A DNA stretch of 64,000 bases from Trichocoleus sp. FACHB-40 (GTDB lineage Bacteria; Cyanobacteriota; Cyanobacteriia; Cyanobacteriales; FACHB-T130): positions 30,655 to 94,654 of the forward strand of contig NZ_JACJPF010000050.1 of the NCBI RefSeq assembly GCF_014695915.1, read 5' to 3'. Below the pieces are notes generated by a model. That model was given only the letters and a program-made list of their open reading frames with translations. It was not told the origin of the DNA and did no database searches. Of the stretch, positions 24,721-34,530 are shown one piece after another. Position 1 is the stretch's first letter, and the number at the start of each line of letters is the position of its first letter. Both the position numbers and the translations under genes were made by a program.

Positions 24721-25812
24721 ATGGAAATTGGCGTTCCCAAGGAAACCAAAGATCAAGAATTTCGAGTCGGGTTAAGCCCTAGCAGCGTCCGGGTGCTGTA
24801 TGAAAATGGTCATGCAGTATTTGTGGAAAGCGGCGCTGGTATTGGTGCTGGCTTCACCGATGAAGATTTTATTCTTGCTGGGGCGAAAATTGTCTCCCAA
24901 GCTAAGGATGCTTGGAGTCGAGAACTCGTAGTTAAGGTGAAAGAACCACTCAAGCACGAGTACGACTTTATCCAGAAAGAGCAGCTGCTGTTTACTTATT
25001 TACACTTAGCAGCAGATCGAACTTTAACCGAGAATTTGATTGATAGTGGAGTTTGCGCGATCGCTTACGAAACCGTAGAAATACCAGACAAAAAAACTCT
25101 GCCTCTCCTCACCCCCATGAGTATCATTGCTGGTCGCCTCGCCGTCCAATTTGGGGCAAGATTTCTCGAACGCCAGCAAGGAGGTCGCGGAGTTCTCTTG
25201 GGCGGCGTTCCCGGCGTTCGTCCTGGTAAAGTCGTAATTTTAGGAGGCGGCGTCGTTGGTACAGAAGCCGCAAGAATGGCGGTAGGTGTAGGCGCTCATG
25301 TGCAGATTTTGGATGTCAATGTCGAGCGTTTAGCTTATTTGGAAACCCTCTTTGGTTCCAGAGTTGAACTGCTTTATAGTAACTCTCTGCAAATTGAAGC
25401 GGTTGTCAGAGAAGCAGACTTACTTATTGGTGCAGTTTTAGTCTTGGGTCGTCGCGCCCCCATCCTCGTACCGAGAAGTTTAGTAAAACAGATGCTTCCC
25501 GGTTCAGTAATTGTAGATGTGGCTGTAGACCAAGGCGGATGTGTGGAGACGCTGCGCCCTACTTCTCACACTAATCCTACATATATAGAGGAGGGTGTTG
25601 TTCATTACGGCGTTCCGAATATGCCGGGAGCAGTTCCCTGGACTGCAACTCAGGCACTTAATAATAGTACCTTACCCTATGTCTTGAAATTGGCGAATCA
25701 AGGCATGAAAGCATTAGAATTAGACCCTGCTTTGGCAAGGGGTGTGAATGTACAGAATCATCGGTTGGTGCATCCTGCTGTGCAGGAGGTTTTCCCAGAT
25801 TTAGCCCATTAG
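24721..25812 (+). CDS. ald: Alanine dehydrogenase
   Basis: A 363-residue NAD-dependent alanine dehydrogenase, interconverting L-alanine and pyruvate plus ammonia. The N-terminal MEIGVPKETKDQEFRVGLSP is diagnostic. The pyruvate-binding lysine is in VVKVKEPL, the catalytic histidine in FTYLHLAAD, and the NAD Rossmann motif is VVILGGGVVGTEAARMA with acceptor D in ILDVN. Length is normal and the enzyme is cytosolic. A GAGGTGAG site precedes the ATG. In cyanobacteria this enzyme takes part in nitrogen assimilation or alanine catabolism. Two palindromes upstream suggest specific control. Confidence 0.96.
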   Translation: MEIGVPKETKDQEFRVGLSPSSVRVLYENGHAVFVESGAGIGAGFTDEDFILAGAKIVSQAKDAWSRELVVKVKEPLKHEYDFIQKEQLLFTYLHLAADRTLTENLIDSGVCAIAYETVEIPDKKTLPLLTPMSIIAGRLAVQFGARFLERQQGGRGVLLGGVPGVRPGKVVILGGGVVGTEAARMAVGVGAHVQILDVNVERLAYLETLFGSRVELLYSNSLQIEAVVREADLLIGAVLVLGRRAPILVPRSLVKQMLPGSVIVDVAVDQGGCVETLRPTSHTNPTYIEEGVVHYGVPNMPGAVPWTATQALNNSTLPYVLKLANQGMKALELDPALARGVNVQNHRLVHPAVQEVFPDLAH

Positions 25813-25829
25813 ATAATTGATAATGGGAT

Positions 25830-25860
25830 ATTGTAGAGACGTTGTATACGTCTCTACAAT
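25830..25860. repeat. GTAGAGACG palindrome (intergenic)
   Basis: Perfect 13-base arms, ATTGTAGAGACGT and ACGTCTCTACAAT, with a 5-base spacer, 17 bp after the ald stop. The best-preserved copy of a family also at 32747-32776 (inside a gene), 35011-35036 and as split arms at 31832/31961. Confidence 0.85.
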
Positions 25861-25961
25861 TTGGAAAAAATCCACCAATTACCAAGGGTAAATTTCTATG
25901 ACTACTGATACTGTAAAACAGTAGATGCGATCGCTTTCAAAGAGCGATCGCATCAATTCTA

Positions 25962-28613
25962 CTAGGACGATTTTTTCTTAGTAGTAGATGTAGTCTTCTT
26001 CGTAGTTGTGGTTTTCTTTGTAGTTCCACTCTTAGCCGTTGACTTGCGAGTGGTTTTCGTCGAACCTGCCTTTTCTGCTAAAGCTTTCAGTGCAGTTTCG
26101 AGCGTTATATTTTCCACCGTTTCCCCTTCTGGAAGCGAAGCATTTACTTTGCCATGTTTCACATAAGCACCATAGGGGCCATCGTAGATATTCACTGGTT
26201 CATTGTCTGCTGGGTGAGTACCGAGTTCCCGTAAGGGTGCCTTAGACTTGCTGCGAGTACCGCCGCGTCCCTTTTTCGGCTCCGACAGTAGCTCTACCGC
26301 ACGTTCTAGCCCAATTGTCAATACATCATCGCCAGCTTTCAAAGAGCGGTATTCTTTCCCCTCCTTGCCTTGGTCGTGGACAACGTAAGGGCCAAAACGT
26401 CCCAAACCCGCTTGGACTTTGCCGCCTGTAGCTGGGTTAATGCCCAAATTACGCGGCAAAGACAGCAAACCTACCGCCATATCTAAGGTGACATCTTCAA
26501 TGTTGACCCCTTTAGGCAGGGAGGCGCGTTTGGGTTTTTTGTTTTCCTCAGTAGCATCGCCTAGCTGGACATAGGGCCCGTAAGTGCCAATTAGCACATA
26601 AATCGGTTCCCCAGTTTCCGGATGCAAGCCTACTTTGTCAGGGCCTTCGGTTTTCTGCTGTAGCAGCGTCTCGACTAAATCGGCATCAAGGTCTGATGGG
26701 GTAAGATCCTTGGGAATTGAGGCTTTGACTGCTTCAGAGCCATTCTCAGCCTCAATGTAAGGGCCATATTGACCAATCCGGACTTTCGCGCCACCGAGAT
26801 CGTCTAATTCGATGGTACGGGCATCTGTAGCATCGATTTCGTTTTCCCTTTCCTTAACTTGGGTTGCTAGACCCTGGTCTCCCAAGTAGAACTTTTGCAG
26901 ATATGGCAACCATTTAGCTTCCCCAGTCGAGATTTCATCCAGGGTTTGCTCCATATTGGAAGTGAAGCTGGTATTCACCAAGTCGGGAAAGTATTTTTCT
27001 AGCAGCGCCGTGACAGCAAAGGCGGTGAAGGTGGGAACTAAGGCGTTACCATTCATCTGAGCATAGCCCCGGTCGATAATCGTGCCAATGATGCTGGCGT
27101 AGGTGCTAGGACGACCAATCCCTTCGCTTTCTAAGGTTTTTACCAGAGAAGCTTCGGTGTATCGTGCGGGCGGTTGAGTTTCGTGACCGATGGATTCTAG
27201 CTTAGTGCAGTTTGGGCGATCGCCTTTTTTCAGAGAAGGTAAAATTACTTCCATGTTTTCCAGTGCTGCCTCTGGATCGTCGGAACCTTCCACGTAGGCG
27301 CGTAAAAAGCCATAGAAATCAATCCGTTTGCCACTGGCGCGAAAACCAGCGTCTTCCACTTGCAACTGCACAGTAATTTGAGTTTGGCGTGAGTCTGCCA
27401 TTTGAGTAGCGACAGTGCGCTTCCAAATCAGGTCATAGAGAGCTTTTTCCCGACCACTCAAACCAGTTTCATCAGGAGTGCGGAAAGTGGCACCAGCAGG
27501 ACGGATGGCTTCGTGTGCTTCCTGTGCGCCTTTGCTTTTGGTGGTGTACTGGCGGGGTTCTGGACTGAGATACTCCTTGCCGTACATTTTTTCGACACAA
27601 CTGCGAGCAGCTGCGATCGCTTGCCCAGACAAATGCACCGAATCCGTCCGCATATAGGTAATATACCCCTGCTCGTACAAACTTTGAGCAGTCCGCATTG
27701 TATCCCGCGCCGATAGGTGCAGTTTTCGGTTAGCCTCTTGTTGCAGCGTCGAAGTGGTAAACGGTGGCGAAGGTTTGCGAGTAACTGGTTTTTCTTCCAA
27801 ATCAGCCACTGTCCAAGTTTTATCAGCCAGTCGCGCTTCTAAGCTTCTGGCTTCCGCTTCCGAGAGCAAAACCACATTGCGACCAGCAACAATTTGTCCT
27901 GTAGCTTCATCAAAATCGCTTCCCGTAGCGACTCTAGTTCCTCTGAAGTTAATAAGCCGCGCCTCAAAAGGTGTCTTATCTTTGCTTAAAGTTGCCTTCA
28001 GATCCCAATAAGTACCTTGGCGGAAAGCGCGACGCTGGCGTTCCCGGTTTACCAACAACCGCACCGCCACAGACTGCACCCGTCCCGCCGATAACCCATA
28101 AGAGATTTTCTTCCACAGCAGCGGCGACAGGGTATAACCTACCAGTCGGTCGAGAATTCGCCGTGTTTCTTGAGCGCGTACTACCTGCTCATCAATACTG
28201 CGGCAGTTTTTCAAAGCATCGCGGATGGCTTCTTTGGTGATTTCGTGAAACACCATGCGCTTAATGGGAACCTTCGGCTTCAGCAGTTGCAATAAATGCC
28301 ACGATATGCTTTCGCCTTCGCGGTCTTCGTCAGTTGCCAGCACCAACTCATCAGCCTCTTTCAAGGCGTTTTTTAGGGTAGTGACTATCTTCTTTTTATC
28401 GCTGGGGACAACATACAGGGGTTCAAAATCGGCATCCACATTTACCCCTAGCTGCGCCCATTTTTCCCCTTTGTAAGCTTCGGGAATTTCTTTGCCAGAT
28501 TGGGGAAGGTCGCGCACATGACCCATCGACGCCTCGACGCGGTAGGTGGAGGGCAGAAATTTACTGATGGTGCGTGCTTTGGTGGGGGATTCGACGATGA
28601 CGAGGGTTGACAT
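25962..28613 (-). CDS. topA: DNA topoisomerase I
   Basis: An 883-residue type IA topoisomerase that relaxes negative supercoils. The TOPRIM domain starts at [16 protein letters not shown] and has the acidic triad in [10 protein letters not shown]. The nucleophile tyrosine lies in [13 protein letters not shown]. Instead of zinc-finger cysteines the C-terminal ~300 residues hold four short repeats of the topoisomerase C-terminal type ([44 protein letters not shown]) and a lysine/threonine/serine tail that should bind DNA non-specifically. This architecture is usual in cyanobacteria. It is a single gene. Confidence 0.96.
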   Translation of the reverse strand: MSTLVIVESPTKARTISKFLPSTYRVEASMGHVRDLPQSGKEIPEAYKGEKWAQLGVNVDADFEPLYVVPSDKKKIVTTLKNALKEADELVLATDEDREGESISWHLLQLLKPKVPIKRMVFHEITKEAIRDALKNCRSIDEQVVRAQETRRILDRLVGYTLSPLLWKKISYGLSAGRVQSVAVRLLVNRERQRRAFRQGTYWDLKATLSKDKTPFEARLINFRGTRVATGSDFDEATGQIVAGRNVVLLSEAEARSLEARLADKTWTVADLEEKPVTRKPSPPFTTSTLQQEANRKLHLSARDTMRTAQSLYEQGYITYMRTDSVHLSGQAIAAARSCVEKMYGKEYLSPEPRQYTTKSKGAQEAHEAIRPAGATFRTPDETGLSGREKALYDLIWKRTVATQMADSRQTQITVQLQVEDAGFRASGKRIDFYGFLRAYVEGSDDPEAALENMEVILPSLKKGDRPNCTKLESIGHETQPPARYTEASLVKTLESEGIGRPSTYASIIGTIIDRGYAQMNGNALVPTFTAFAVTALLEKYFPDLVNTSFTSNMEQTLDEISTGEAKWLPYLQKFYLGDQGLATQVKERENEIDATDARTIELDDLGGAKVRIGQYGPYIEAENGSEAVKASIPKDLTPSDLDADLVETLLQQKTEGPDKVGLHPETGEPIYVLIGTYGPYVQLGDATEENKKPKRASLPKGVNIEDVTLDMAVGLLSLPRNLGINPATGGKVQAGLGRFGPYVVHDQGKEGKEYRSLKAGDDVLTIGLERAVELLSEPKKGRGGTRSKSKAPLRELGTHPADNEPVNIYDGPYGAYVKHGKVNASLPEGETVENITLETALKALAEKAGSTKTTRKSTAKSGTTKKTTTTKKTTSTTKKKSS

Positions 28614-28920
28614 GGGAACTTCCGGAATAGCAGCTGGGCTGAACAGTCTTATTAAATTAATTTATGCCAAATGTCAAGGGATGCGCCCACAGACTCAAGC
28701 CTGACGGAGCGCGGGTAAAGCTTGCCTGGAGAAGGTTTTAAGACTGGCGGTGGCTCGCAAAAAGAGCGGCATATGCCCTTGCGTCGCCAGACTTAATTTA
28801 AAGCTATCTCAATGTTTAACTTATATGGAATCTTAATGGCGACCTTGACGACTTTCTATCCTGTGCCAAAATGGATGCCAACATATAGGCCAAACGCGCC
28901 TACCAGTAGGAGCATAAGCG
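28614..28920. other. Intergenic region with an 11-bp inverted repeat element
   Basis: It separates divergent topA and the following gene. The element 28739-28795 has perfect ends TAAGACTGGCG / CGCCAGACTTA around a 35-base core that can itself partly pair (GGTGGCTCGC / GCGTCG). It could be a small mobile repeat or an RNA hairpin. The AGGAG site of the next gene is at 28908-28912. Confidence 0.45.
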
Positions 28921-29214
28921 ATGCAACCGATTCGACAAGGCGATGTAATTTTACTTTTCGTTGAGCAAACCGAGGGACAAAAGCTATCTCACCTGACTTT
29001 AGCGGAAGGCGAGGTGACTGGACACAAGCACCGGATCAGTGACGGACAAGCTGAACTCTACGAGGAAAATGGCACCCTGTATCTGCGCGTCCTTTCTGAG
29101 ACAGCAACTTTAACCCACGAGGAGCATAACGCTATCTCTATTCCTCAAGGCGATTGGATGGTGCGAATTCAACGGGAATATGAGCCTAAAGGGTGGCGAT
29201 ATGTCGCAGATTAA
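28921..29214 (+). CDS. Small conserved-type protein, unknown function
   Basis: A 97-residue protein with an excellent start: AGGAG 8 bases before ATG 28921. It is beta-rich and has the family-like pattern RQGDVILLFVEQ followed by LAEGEVTGHKHRI, where the GEVTGHxH element is shared, from memory, with small proteins found in cyanobacteria, actinobacteria and phages next to DUF6745 genes. The conserved histidines (TGHKH, LTHEEHNAI) suggest a metal site. Here the next frame downstream (29216-29314) looks like the truncated start of such a partner. Function unknown. Confidence 0.75.
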   Translation: MQPIRQGDVILLFVEQTEGQKLSHLTLAEGEVTGHKHRISDGQAELYEENGTLYLRVLSETATLTHEEHNAISIPQGDWMVRIQREYEPKGWRYVAD

Positions 29215-29215
29215 G

Positions 29216-29314
29216 ATGGAGAAACTTACGCTAGAGCAAGAAGCGCTAATTCCAGTTTATCGCCTGAAGTGGAGAGCGATCGCAACGCTTCTGCTTTTCT
29301 TAAAAACAATTTGA
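29216..29314 (+). pseudogene. Truncated start of a DUF6745-like partner gene
   Basis: Starting one base after the previous stop, the frame MEKLTLEQEALIPVYRLKW resembles the opening of DUF6745-type proteins as I remember it (a LTPEQEALIPVYREKW-like start). It then degenerates at RAIATLLLFLKTI and stops after 32 codons. The family is several hundred residues long, so nearly all of it is lost here. The similarity is from memory only. Confidence 0.45.
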
Positions 29315-29458
29315 TTAGCTTGGAATTTCGACTTACTAAAAATCAATAAATCCCTGAAATCAAAATAGAGGGTACTTTGATAACTGGATTACAGGTATTA
29401 CTAGCAGTTCAATTTATGAACCTCAAAGAGAGATTGATTTCTCCAAACGCGATCGCGC

Positions 29459-30007
29459 TTACAACAAACTTCTCACAGCTAAAGTAAATCCAAGAACCAC
29501 ATCCTCACCATTTAAAACGGCTGTAGCGGGATACTGCGTCACCGATCCATCCGCCCGATACACCCAAGCTTGCTGATTTTGGCGGTCAAACAACCATCCC
29601 AAACGCACCCCGTTATCGATATACTCGCGCATCTTTGCCTGAAGCGTTTCTATATCGGTTTTAGAACGAATTTCTATGACAAAATCAGGAGCTAAATTTA
29701 AAAATCTATCTTCTTGCTCATCCCAATCTTCTGCTAATCTTCCCCTAGCAACAAAAGCAGCATCCGGCGATTTAATAGCTGTATTTGCTTTGAAGCCCGT
29801 ACTGGGGCCAAAAACCTCGCCTAAATCGTGACTTTCCAGCCAACTCAGCAGATAAGCTCCGGCTTTTGCCTCTCGATTACCGGAAATTCCTCCAGTTGGT
29901 GGCATAATTACCAATGTGCCGTCAGCATTGCGCTCAAATTGCAAATCGGGATTTTTAGAACTGATGAGGATCAATTCTTTATCCGTAACAGTCCACCAAG
30001 ACGGCAC
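29459..30007 (-). CDS. Uma2-family (DUF820) endonuclease-fold protein
   Basis: A 182-residue protein of the PD-(D/E)XK superfamily that is greatly expanded in cyanobacteria. Active-site-like residues: SPDAAFV, APDFVIEIRSKTD (D...E-x-R/K) and the downstream helix KMREYIDNGVRLGWLFD. The family is often called Uma2 and suspected of being nuclease-related, but its biological role is unclear. The start is a GTG at 30007; the same frame stays open about 13 codons upstream (IYPRLTAIVP), without an ATG, so the N-terminus may be truncated or start differently. Confidence 0.85.
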   Translation of the reverse strand: MPSWWTVTDKELILISSKNPDLQFERNADGTLVIMPPTGGISGNREAKAGAYLLSWLESHDLGEVFGPSTGFKANTAIKSPDAAFVARGRLAEDWDEQEDRFLNLAPDFVIEIRSKTDIETLQAKMREYIDNGVRLGWLFDRQNQQAWVYRADGSVTQYPATAVLNGEDVVLGFTLAVRSLL

Positions 30008-30238
30008 AATTGCTGTTAACCTGGGATAAATTTTCTGGATTTATCAACGCTTATTTGACTTATTTTAGTGTTTAATTAAACACCATCTCCAGATGCGATC
30101 GCTTGCGTCTCTACAAGATACCTCCGAGAGCGTCTTGGCAGTCCGCCCAAAAAAAAACTAGAGCAGACCTCAGCCAGAGACGCAATAATAATTAAGAGTC
30201 CCAGACAATAAGCCTGATACCCAAAACCTATATAACTC

Positions 30239-31816
30239 ATGAGTTTTGCTGAACTTGCAGCCCAGCTGAATGCTGGGACAATATTGCCAGAGGGGATTGT
30301 AATTGTCACCCTCTTAGCAGTTCTAGTGGTTGACTTGATTGTAGGGCGGACATCCTCCCGTGTCACACCCTACATAGCGATCGCAGGGTTACTCTCCGCT
30401 ATCGTAGCCCTGTACTATCAATGGGATAACACCAACACCGTCTCCTTCCTCGGTGGCTTTAACTCAGATGCCCTGAGCGTAGTATTTCGCGGTATTATTG
30501 CCCTGTCTTGTGCCGTCACCATTTTGATGTCCATCCGCTACATTGAGCAGAGTGGCACATCTTTGGCAGAATTTATCGGCATTATGATCAGCGCAACCCT
30601 GGGGGGAATGTTCCTCTCAGGTGCGAATGAACTGGTGATGATTTTCGTCTCCCTGGAAACACTCAGTATCTCCTCTTACTTGATGACGGGATACATGAAG
30701 CGCGATCCCCGTTCCAACGAAGCAGCGTTAAAATATCTGCTGATTGGGGCTTCCAGTTCCGCGATATTCCTCTACGGTCTGTCGCTGCTATACGGATTAT
30801 CCGGAGGAAAGACAGAATTAAGCGCGATCGCCACAGCAATGGCCAACGCCAGCACAGATTTATCCTTTGGGTTAGTCATAGCTTTGGTATTTGCGATCGC
30901 GGGTATCGCCTTCAAAATTTCCGCCGTTCCCTTCCACCAGTGGACACCAGACGTTTATGAAGGTTCGCCAACACCTGTTGTCGCCTTCCTCTCAGTCGGG
31001 TCTAAAGCCGCTGGTTTCGCCCTCGCGATTCGCCTAATGGTGACAGCTTTCCCCCTGATCACCGAACAATGGCACTTTGTCTTCACCGCCCTCGCAGTTT
31101 TGAGCATGGTTTTGGGTAACGTCGTCGCCCTCACCCAAACCAGCATGAAACGGCTACTCGCCTACTCTTCCATCGCCCAAGCTGGCTTTGTAATGATCGG
31201 TTTAATTACCGGAACCGAAGCAGGTTACTCCAGTATGGTTTTTTACTTGCTGGTATACCTGTTCATGAACCTGGGCGGCTTCGCCTGCGTGATTCTATTC
31301 AGCCTCCGCACAGGCACCGACCAAATTAGCGAATACTCAGGACTGTATCAAAAAGATCCGCTCTTGACGCTAGTTTTAAGCATTTGCTTACTTTCTCTGG
31401 GAGGAATTCCGCCTCTGGCTGGCTTCTTCGGTAAAATTTACCTGTTCTGGGCAGCTTGGAAATCTGGTGCTTACGGCTTAGTATTGCTAGGTTTAGTTAC
31501 TAGCGTCGTCTCCATTTACTACTACATCCGCGTCGTGAGGATGATGGTAGTTAAGGAGCCACAAGAAATGTCCGAAGCTGTGAAGAACTATCCAGAAATT
31601 CGCTGGAATTTACCAGGAATGCGTCCTTTACAAGTGACTTTGGTACTGTCGTTAATAGTGACATCTGTAGCGGGAATTCTGTCTAACCCACTGTTTACTT
31701 TAGCTAACAGTTCCGTCACCCGCACAACGATGTTGCAAGGATCGCCTGTGGTTAGCACTCAGACACCAGCGATTAGTCATCAGCCTTCAACCGTTAATAT
31801 TCAGGTTGGTGGTTAG
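30239..31816 (+). CDS. ndhB: NAD(P)H dehydrogenase-like complex subunit 2
   Basis: A 525-residue antiporter-like membrane subunit of the cyanobacterial NDH-1 complex, which takes electrons from ferredoxin to plastoquinone in cyclic electron flow, respiration and CO2 uptake. About 14 hydrophobic helices can be traced. The family core includes [33 protein letters not shown] with the proton-channel lysine and histidine, and the discontinuous helix near [15 protein letters not shown]. Length is normal, and the C-terminal ~40 residues are polar. It lies in thylakoid and possibly plasma membrane. It is a single gene here, as ndhB usually is in cyanobacteria. Confidence 0.96.
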   Translation: MSFAELAAQLNAGTILPEGIVIVTLLAVLVVDLIVGRTSSRVTPYIAIAGLLSAIVALYYQWDNTNTVSFLGGFNSDALSVVFRGIIALSCAVTILMSIRYIEQSGTSLAEFIGIMISATLGGMFLSGANELVMIFVSLETLSISSYLMTGYMKRDPRSNEAALKYLLIGASSSAIFLYGLSLLYGLSGGKTELSAIATAMANASTDLSFGLVIALVFAIAGIAFKISAVPFHQWTPDVYEGSPTPVVAFLSVGSKAAGFALAIRLMVTAFPLITEQWHFVFTALAVLSMVLGNVVALTQTSMKRLLAYSSIAQAGFVMIGLITGTEAGYSSMVFYLLVYLFMNLGGFACVILFSLRTGTDQISEYSGLYQKDPLLTLVLSICLLSLGGIPPLAGFFGKIYLFWAAWKSGAYGLVLLGLVTSVVSIYYYIRVVRMMVVKEPQEMSEAVKNYPEIRWNLPGMRPLQVTLVLSLIVTSVAGILSNPLFTLANSSVTRTTMLQGSPVVSTQTPAISHQPSTVNIQVGG

Positions 31817-31831
31817 GAAATAGCGCAAGAT

Positions 31832-31961
31832 TGTAGAGACGTGAATAGGGCTTACGCACGTCAACACGCTGTAGGGGCATGGTAATGCCATGCCCCTACG
31901 ACAGAATCAGGCATTCACTAATTAACTGCGTAAGTCCTGGTGAAATAAAAGCGTCTCTACA
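31832..31961. mobile_element. Nested palindromic insertion (MITE-like)
   Basis: Three concentric inverted repeats. Outer: TGTAGAGACG (31832-31841) and GCGTCTCTACA (31951-31961), the two halves of a GTAGAGACG palindrome. Middle: GGGCTTACGCA (31848-31858) and TGCGTAAGTCC (31927-31937), a typical MITE end. Core: a perfect 29-base palindrome with arms GTAGGGGCATGG and CCATGCCCCTAC (31871-31899). The order suggests an element that landed inside a palindrome and itself carries another. Confidence 0.7.
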
Positions 31962-32345
31962 CCCGTTAAAACAAGTTAAAACTTTGAGAAGTTCTATATT
32001 TTAGTCAGTGAAAACTGACTTTAAGTATTAGCCAGAACTTTAGGACAGACATTAAGGCTAATTGTAACCCTTGGTACTTGACCTTAAAATAGGTGATATT
32101 GGTGGCAAAAATAAAAAATTCATAAAAATAAGCTAATTTTCAGATGTTAAGGTTTAATAGTGTCTTGATAGTTGCCTAAGCTACGAATTTCAGGTTTTGT
32201 GGGGGTTTTTATGTCGATTTGCCACAATGCTTGCAAAGCCTCATTTATCCAGCATTCAACTGGTCAACAGTCCCACGCGATCGCTTTGTTGCCCCATTCG
32301 CGTTTAACTAATGTAAATTACTCTTATATTACCGACGGCTATTAT
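31962..32345. other. Intergenic region before the acidic protein gene
   Basis: AT-rich with no RNA gene seen. The frame of the next gene is open back to 32172, but the extra residues look untypical, with a HIP1 site translated near 32280. The promoter is probably between 32040 and 32170. Confidence 0.4.
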
Positions 32346-32618
32346 ATGAGCAATCTTGTTTATTCCGAGTGGGAGACAATCGGAAGTGTCACCGAACTCG
32401 ACGAAACCGAAGAGATTTTGAGTAAGGAACCTTACTTTTTCAATGAAGGCATCCCGATAAAGGCTGATGTTCTGAGAATAGAAAACATTTCGCCAGACGA
32501 AGAGGATGAAGATTTCGACGAAGATTTCGACGAAGATGATGAAGATTTCGACGAAGATGAAGAATATTTAGATGAGGACGATGAAGATTTTGACGAGGAA
32601 GAGGACGAAGAAATATAG
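32346..32618 (+). CDS. Small acidic Asp/Glu-repeat protein
   Basis: A 90-residue protein, ATG 32346 chosen (MSNLVYSEWETIGSV); an upstream in-frame start at 32172 would give 148 residues. Residues 1-48 look folded (SKEPYFFNEGIPIKADVLRI). Residues 50-90 are almost only Asp, Glu and Phe/Tyr, built from DEDFDE units encoded by 9- to 18-base DNA repeats. The TAG stop is immediately followed, with no gap, by the ATG of cbiG-cobJ, so translation is probably coupled. An acidic tail might chelate divalent metal such as cobalt, which would fit the neighbour, but that is speculation. Confidence 0.65.
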   Translation: MSNLVYSEWETIGSVTELDETEEILSKEPYFFNEGIPIKADVLRIENISPDEEDEDFDEDFDEDDEDFDEDEEYLDEDDEDFDEEEDEEI

Positions 32619-34529
32619 ATGGTATTAGTTTGGCGCGAGTTTCAGCCGATAGCTGCGATCGCCACTACCCCCAGCGCCGCCAAAATATTACAGCCTCTAA
32701 CTCAGGCGGCTGGTGCAACCCTTTGGATACCGAATTCCTTAACCAATGTAGAGGCGTTGCATTCAACGTCTCTACAGGTTTATCACGGTTCTCTAAAAGA
32801 CCATTTAACCGAAAATTGGCATCAACATCAGGCGTTTATTTTCTGTTTAGCAGCAGGGGCGGTGGTGCGACTGATTGCACCTTTGTTACAGGATAAATCC
32901 CGCGATCCGGCTGTGGTGGTGTTGGATGAAAATGGTAAATTTGTTATTAGTTTGTGTAGTGGTCATCAGGGAAAAGCCGATCAATTGGCAAGAGCGATCG
33001 CGCACTCTATTAGTGCAACTCCAGTTTTAACGGGCGCATCATCTGCATTAAAATTACCAGGTATTGATATACTCGGAGTTCCCTTTGGCTGGAGTCGCGG
33101 CGAGGGAGATTGGACAGAAGTTAGTGCAGCTGTTGCAAGAGGCGAACTCGTTCAAGTCATTCAAGAAGCTGGCTCTACCTTGTGGCAAAATCATCTACCC
33201 CAACATCCATTTTATTTCGGATTTCCGGAATATACCGCCACTCATAAAGAAGAATCAGTTTCACCCAAAGCGAGAATCTGGATCAGTGCCGCACAGCGGC
33301 AATTTTCCAGAGAATCAGATTTACCAAAAGTACAATGGCATCCTAGAGTTTTATGGGTGGGAATTGGTTGCGAACGGGGAACGTCTAGAGAGTTAATTGA
33401 AACAGCAATTGAGCAAGTTTTTCGGAAGAATCACTTGGCTATTAGCGCGATCGCAGGTATCGGTACAATTGACCTCAAAGTCGATGAAGTTGGGTTAGTA
33501 GAATTTTGTCGCGATCGCAATTTACCTTTGCGAACCTTTCGGGCCGAAACACTACGTTCCGTTACAGTCCCCAACCCTTCAAATGTTGTAGAAGCAGAAG
33601 TTGGAACCCCCAGCGTCGCAGAAGCAGCAGCAATATATGCAGCTGGAGAAGCCCGTTTTCCTGAAGTTAGTAAACTACTGGTTCCCAAACAAATTTTTAG
33701 ATTGGAAGGACAACCGGGGGCGGTAACGGTAGCGATCGCGCAATCCAACTTAGAATACACTGGACGCACAGGCTGTTTATTCCTAATTGGTACTGGGCCA
33801 GGAAAATTAGATCAGATGACTCCAGCCGCCCAAACAGCCATTTCTCAAGCCGATGCAGTCATTGGTTACTCTCTCTACATCGACTTAATCACCCCACTTT
33901 TGCGCCCTGGACAAATTGTAGAAGCTTTACCGATTACCCAAGAACGTCAACGCGCCGAAAGGGCGATTGAATTAGCCAACTGGGGATTAACTGTAGCGGT
34001 TGTCTCCTCTGGCGACTGCGGTATTTATGGTATGGCGGGGTTAGTGCTGGAAGAATTGCAAGTTAAAGGTTGGGATGGCAAAACTCCCGCAGTTCAGGTT
34101 TTTCCGGGGATCACCGCCTTACAAGCAGCCGCCTCCCGCGTCGGTGCGCCCTTAATGCACGACTTCTGCGCGATTAGTTTAAGCGACTTGCTGACACCGT
34201 GGGAAGTCATTGAGAAGAGATTAAAAGCAGCTGCCCAAGCTGATTTTGTCACAGCTTTGTATAACCCGCGATCGCAAACTCGCACCCAACAAATTGCCAC
34301 AGCTACAGAAATCTTTCTGCAATACCGCGACCCCAAAACACCTGTAGCAATTGTCAAATCTGCCTATCGACAAGACGAACAAATTGCTCTGACGACACTT
34401 GACAAATTGCTCACCATGCAAATCGATATGTTGACTACCGTGTTAATTGGTAATCAAAGCACCCGCACCCACGCCGACTGGATGATTACCCCACGCGGCT
34501 ACTTGGGATTTGATAACGAAAATTGTTAA
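32619..34529 (+). CDS. cobJ: CbiG / precorrin-3B C17-methyltransferase fusion
   Basis: A 636-residue bifunctional corrin enzyme. Residues 1 to about 370 are CbiG (N domain with FIFCLAAGAVVRLIAPLLQD and VVLDENGKFVISLCSGHQG; C domain LWVGIGCERGTSRELIETAI and AIAGIGTIDLKVDEVGL), which opens the delta-lactone in the cobalt-early route. The rest is CobJ/CbiH, an S-adenosylmethionine methyltransferase with FLIGTGPGKLDQMTP, GYSLYIDLI, VSSGDCGIYGMAG and ALYNPRSQTR, contracting the ring. The fusion is known in cyanobacteria. A palindromic repeat (32747-32776) is read through in the CbiG part, adding NVEALHSTS. Confidence 0.95.
   Translation: MVLVWREFQPIAAIATTPSAAKILQPLTQAAGATLWIPNSLTNVEALHSTSLQVYHGSLKDHLTENWHQHQAFIFCLAAGAVVRLIAPLLQDKSRDPAVVVLDENGKFVISLCSGHQGKADQLARAIAHSISATPVLTGASSALKLPGIDILGVPFGWSRGEGDWTEVSAAVARGELVQVIQEAGSTLWQNHLPQHPFYFGFPEYTATHKEESVSPKARIWISAAQRQFSRESDLPKVQWHPRVLWVGIGCERGTSRELIETAIEQVFRKNHLAISAIAGIGTIDLKVDEVGLVEFCRDRNLPLRTFRAETLRSVTVPNPSNVVEAEVGTPSVAEAAAIYAAGEARFPEVSKLLVPKQIFRLEGQPGAVTVAIAQSNLEYTGRTGCLFLIGTGPGKLDQMTPAAQTAISQADAVIGYSLYIDLITPLLRPGQIVEALPITQERQRAERAIELANWGLTVAVVSSGDCGIYGMAGLVLEELQVKGWDGKTPAVQVFPGITALQAAASRVGAPLMHDFCAISLSDLLTPWEVIEKRLKAAAQADFVTALYNPRSQTRTQQIATATEIFLQYRDPKTPVAIVKSAYRQDEQIALTTLDKLLTMQIDMLTTVLIGNQSTRTHADWMITPRGYLGFDNENC
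32747..32776 (+). repeat. GTAGAGACG palindrome inside cbiG-cobJ
   Basis: TGTAGAGGCGTTG and CAACGTCTCTACA match 12 of 13 positions as inverted arms. The 30-bp element (10 codons) is translated in frame between the conserved LWIPNSL and LQVYHGSLKDH segments. The same element is intergenic at 25830-25860. Confidence 0.85.
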
Positions 34530-34530
34530 C

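Noticed and set aside
30076..30366. 96-residue minus-strand frame opposite the ndhB start
   Set aside because: Antisense to conserved ndhB codons and the ndhB leader; no start signals.
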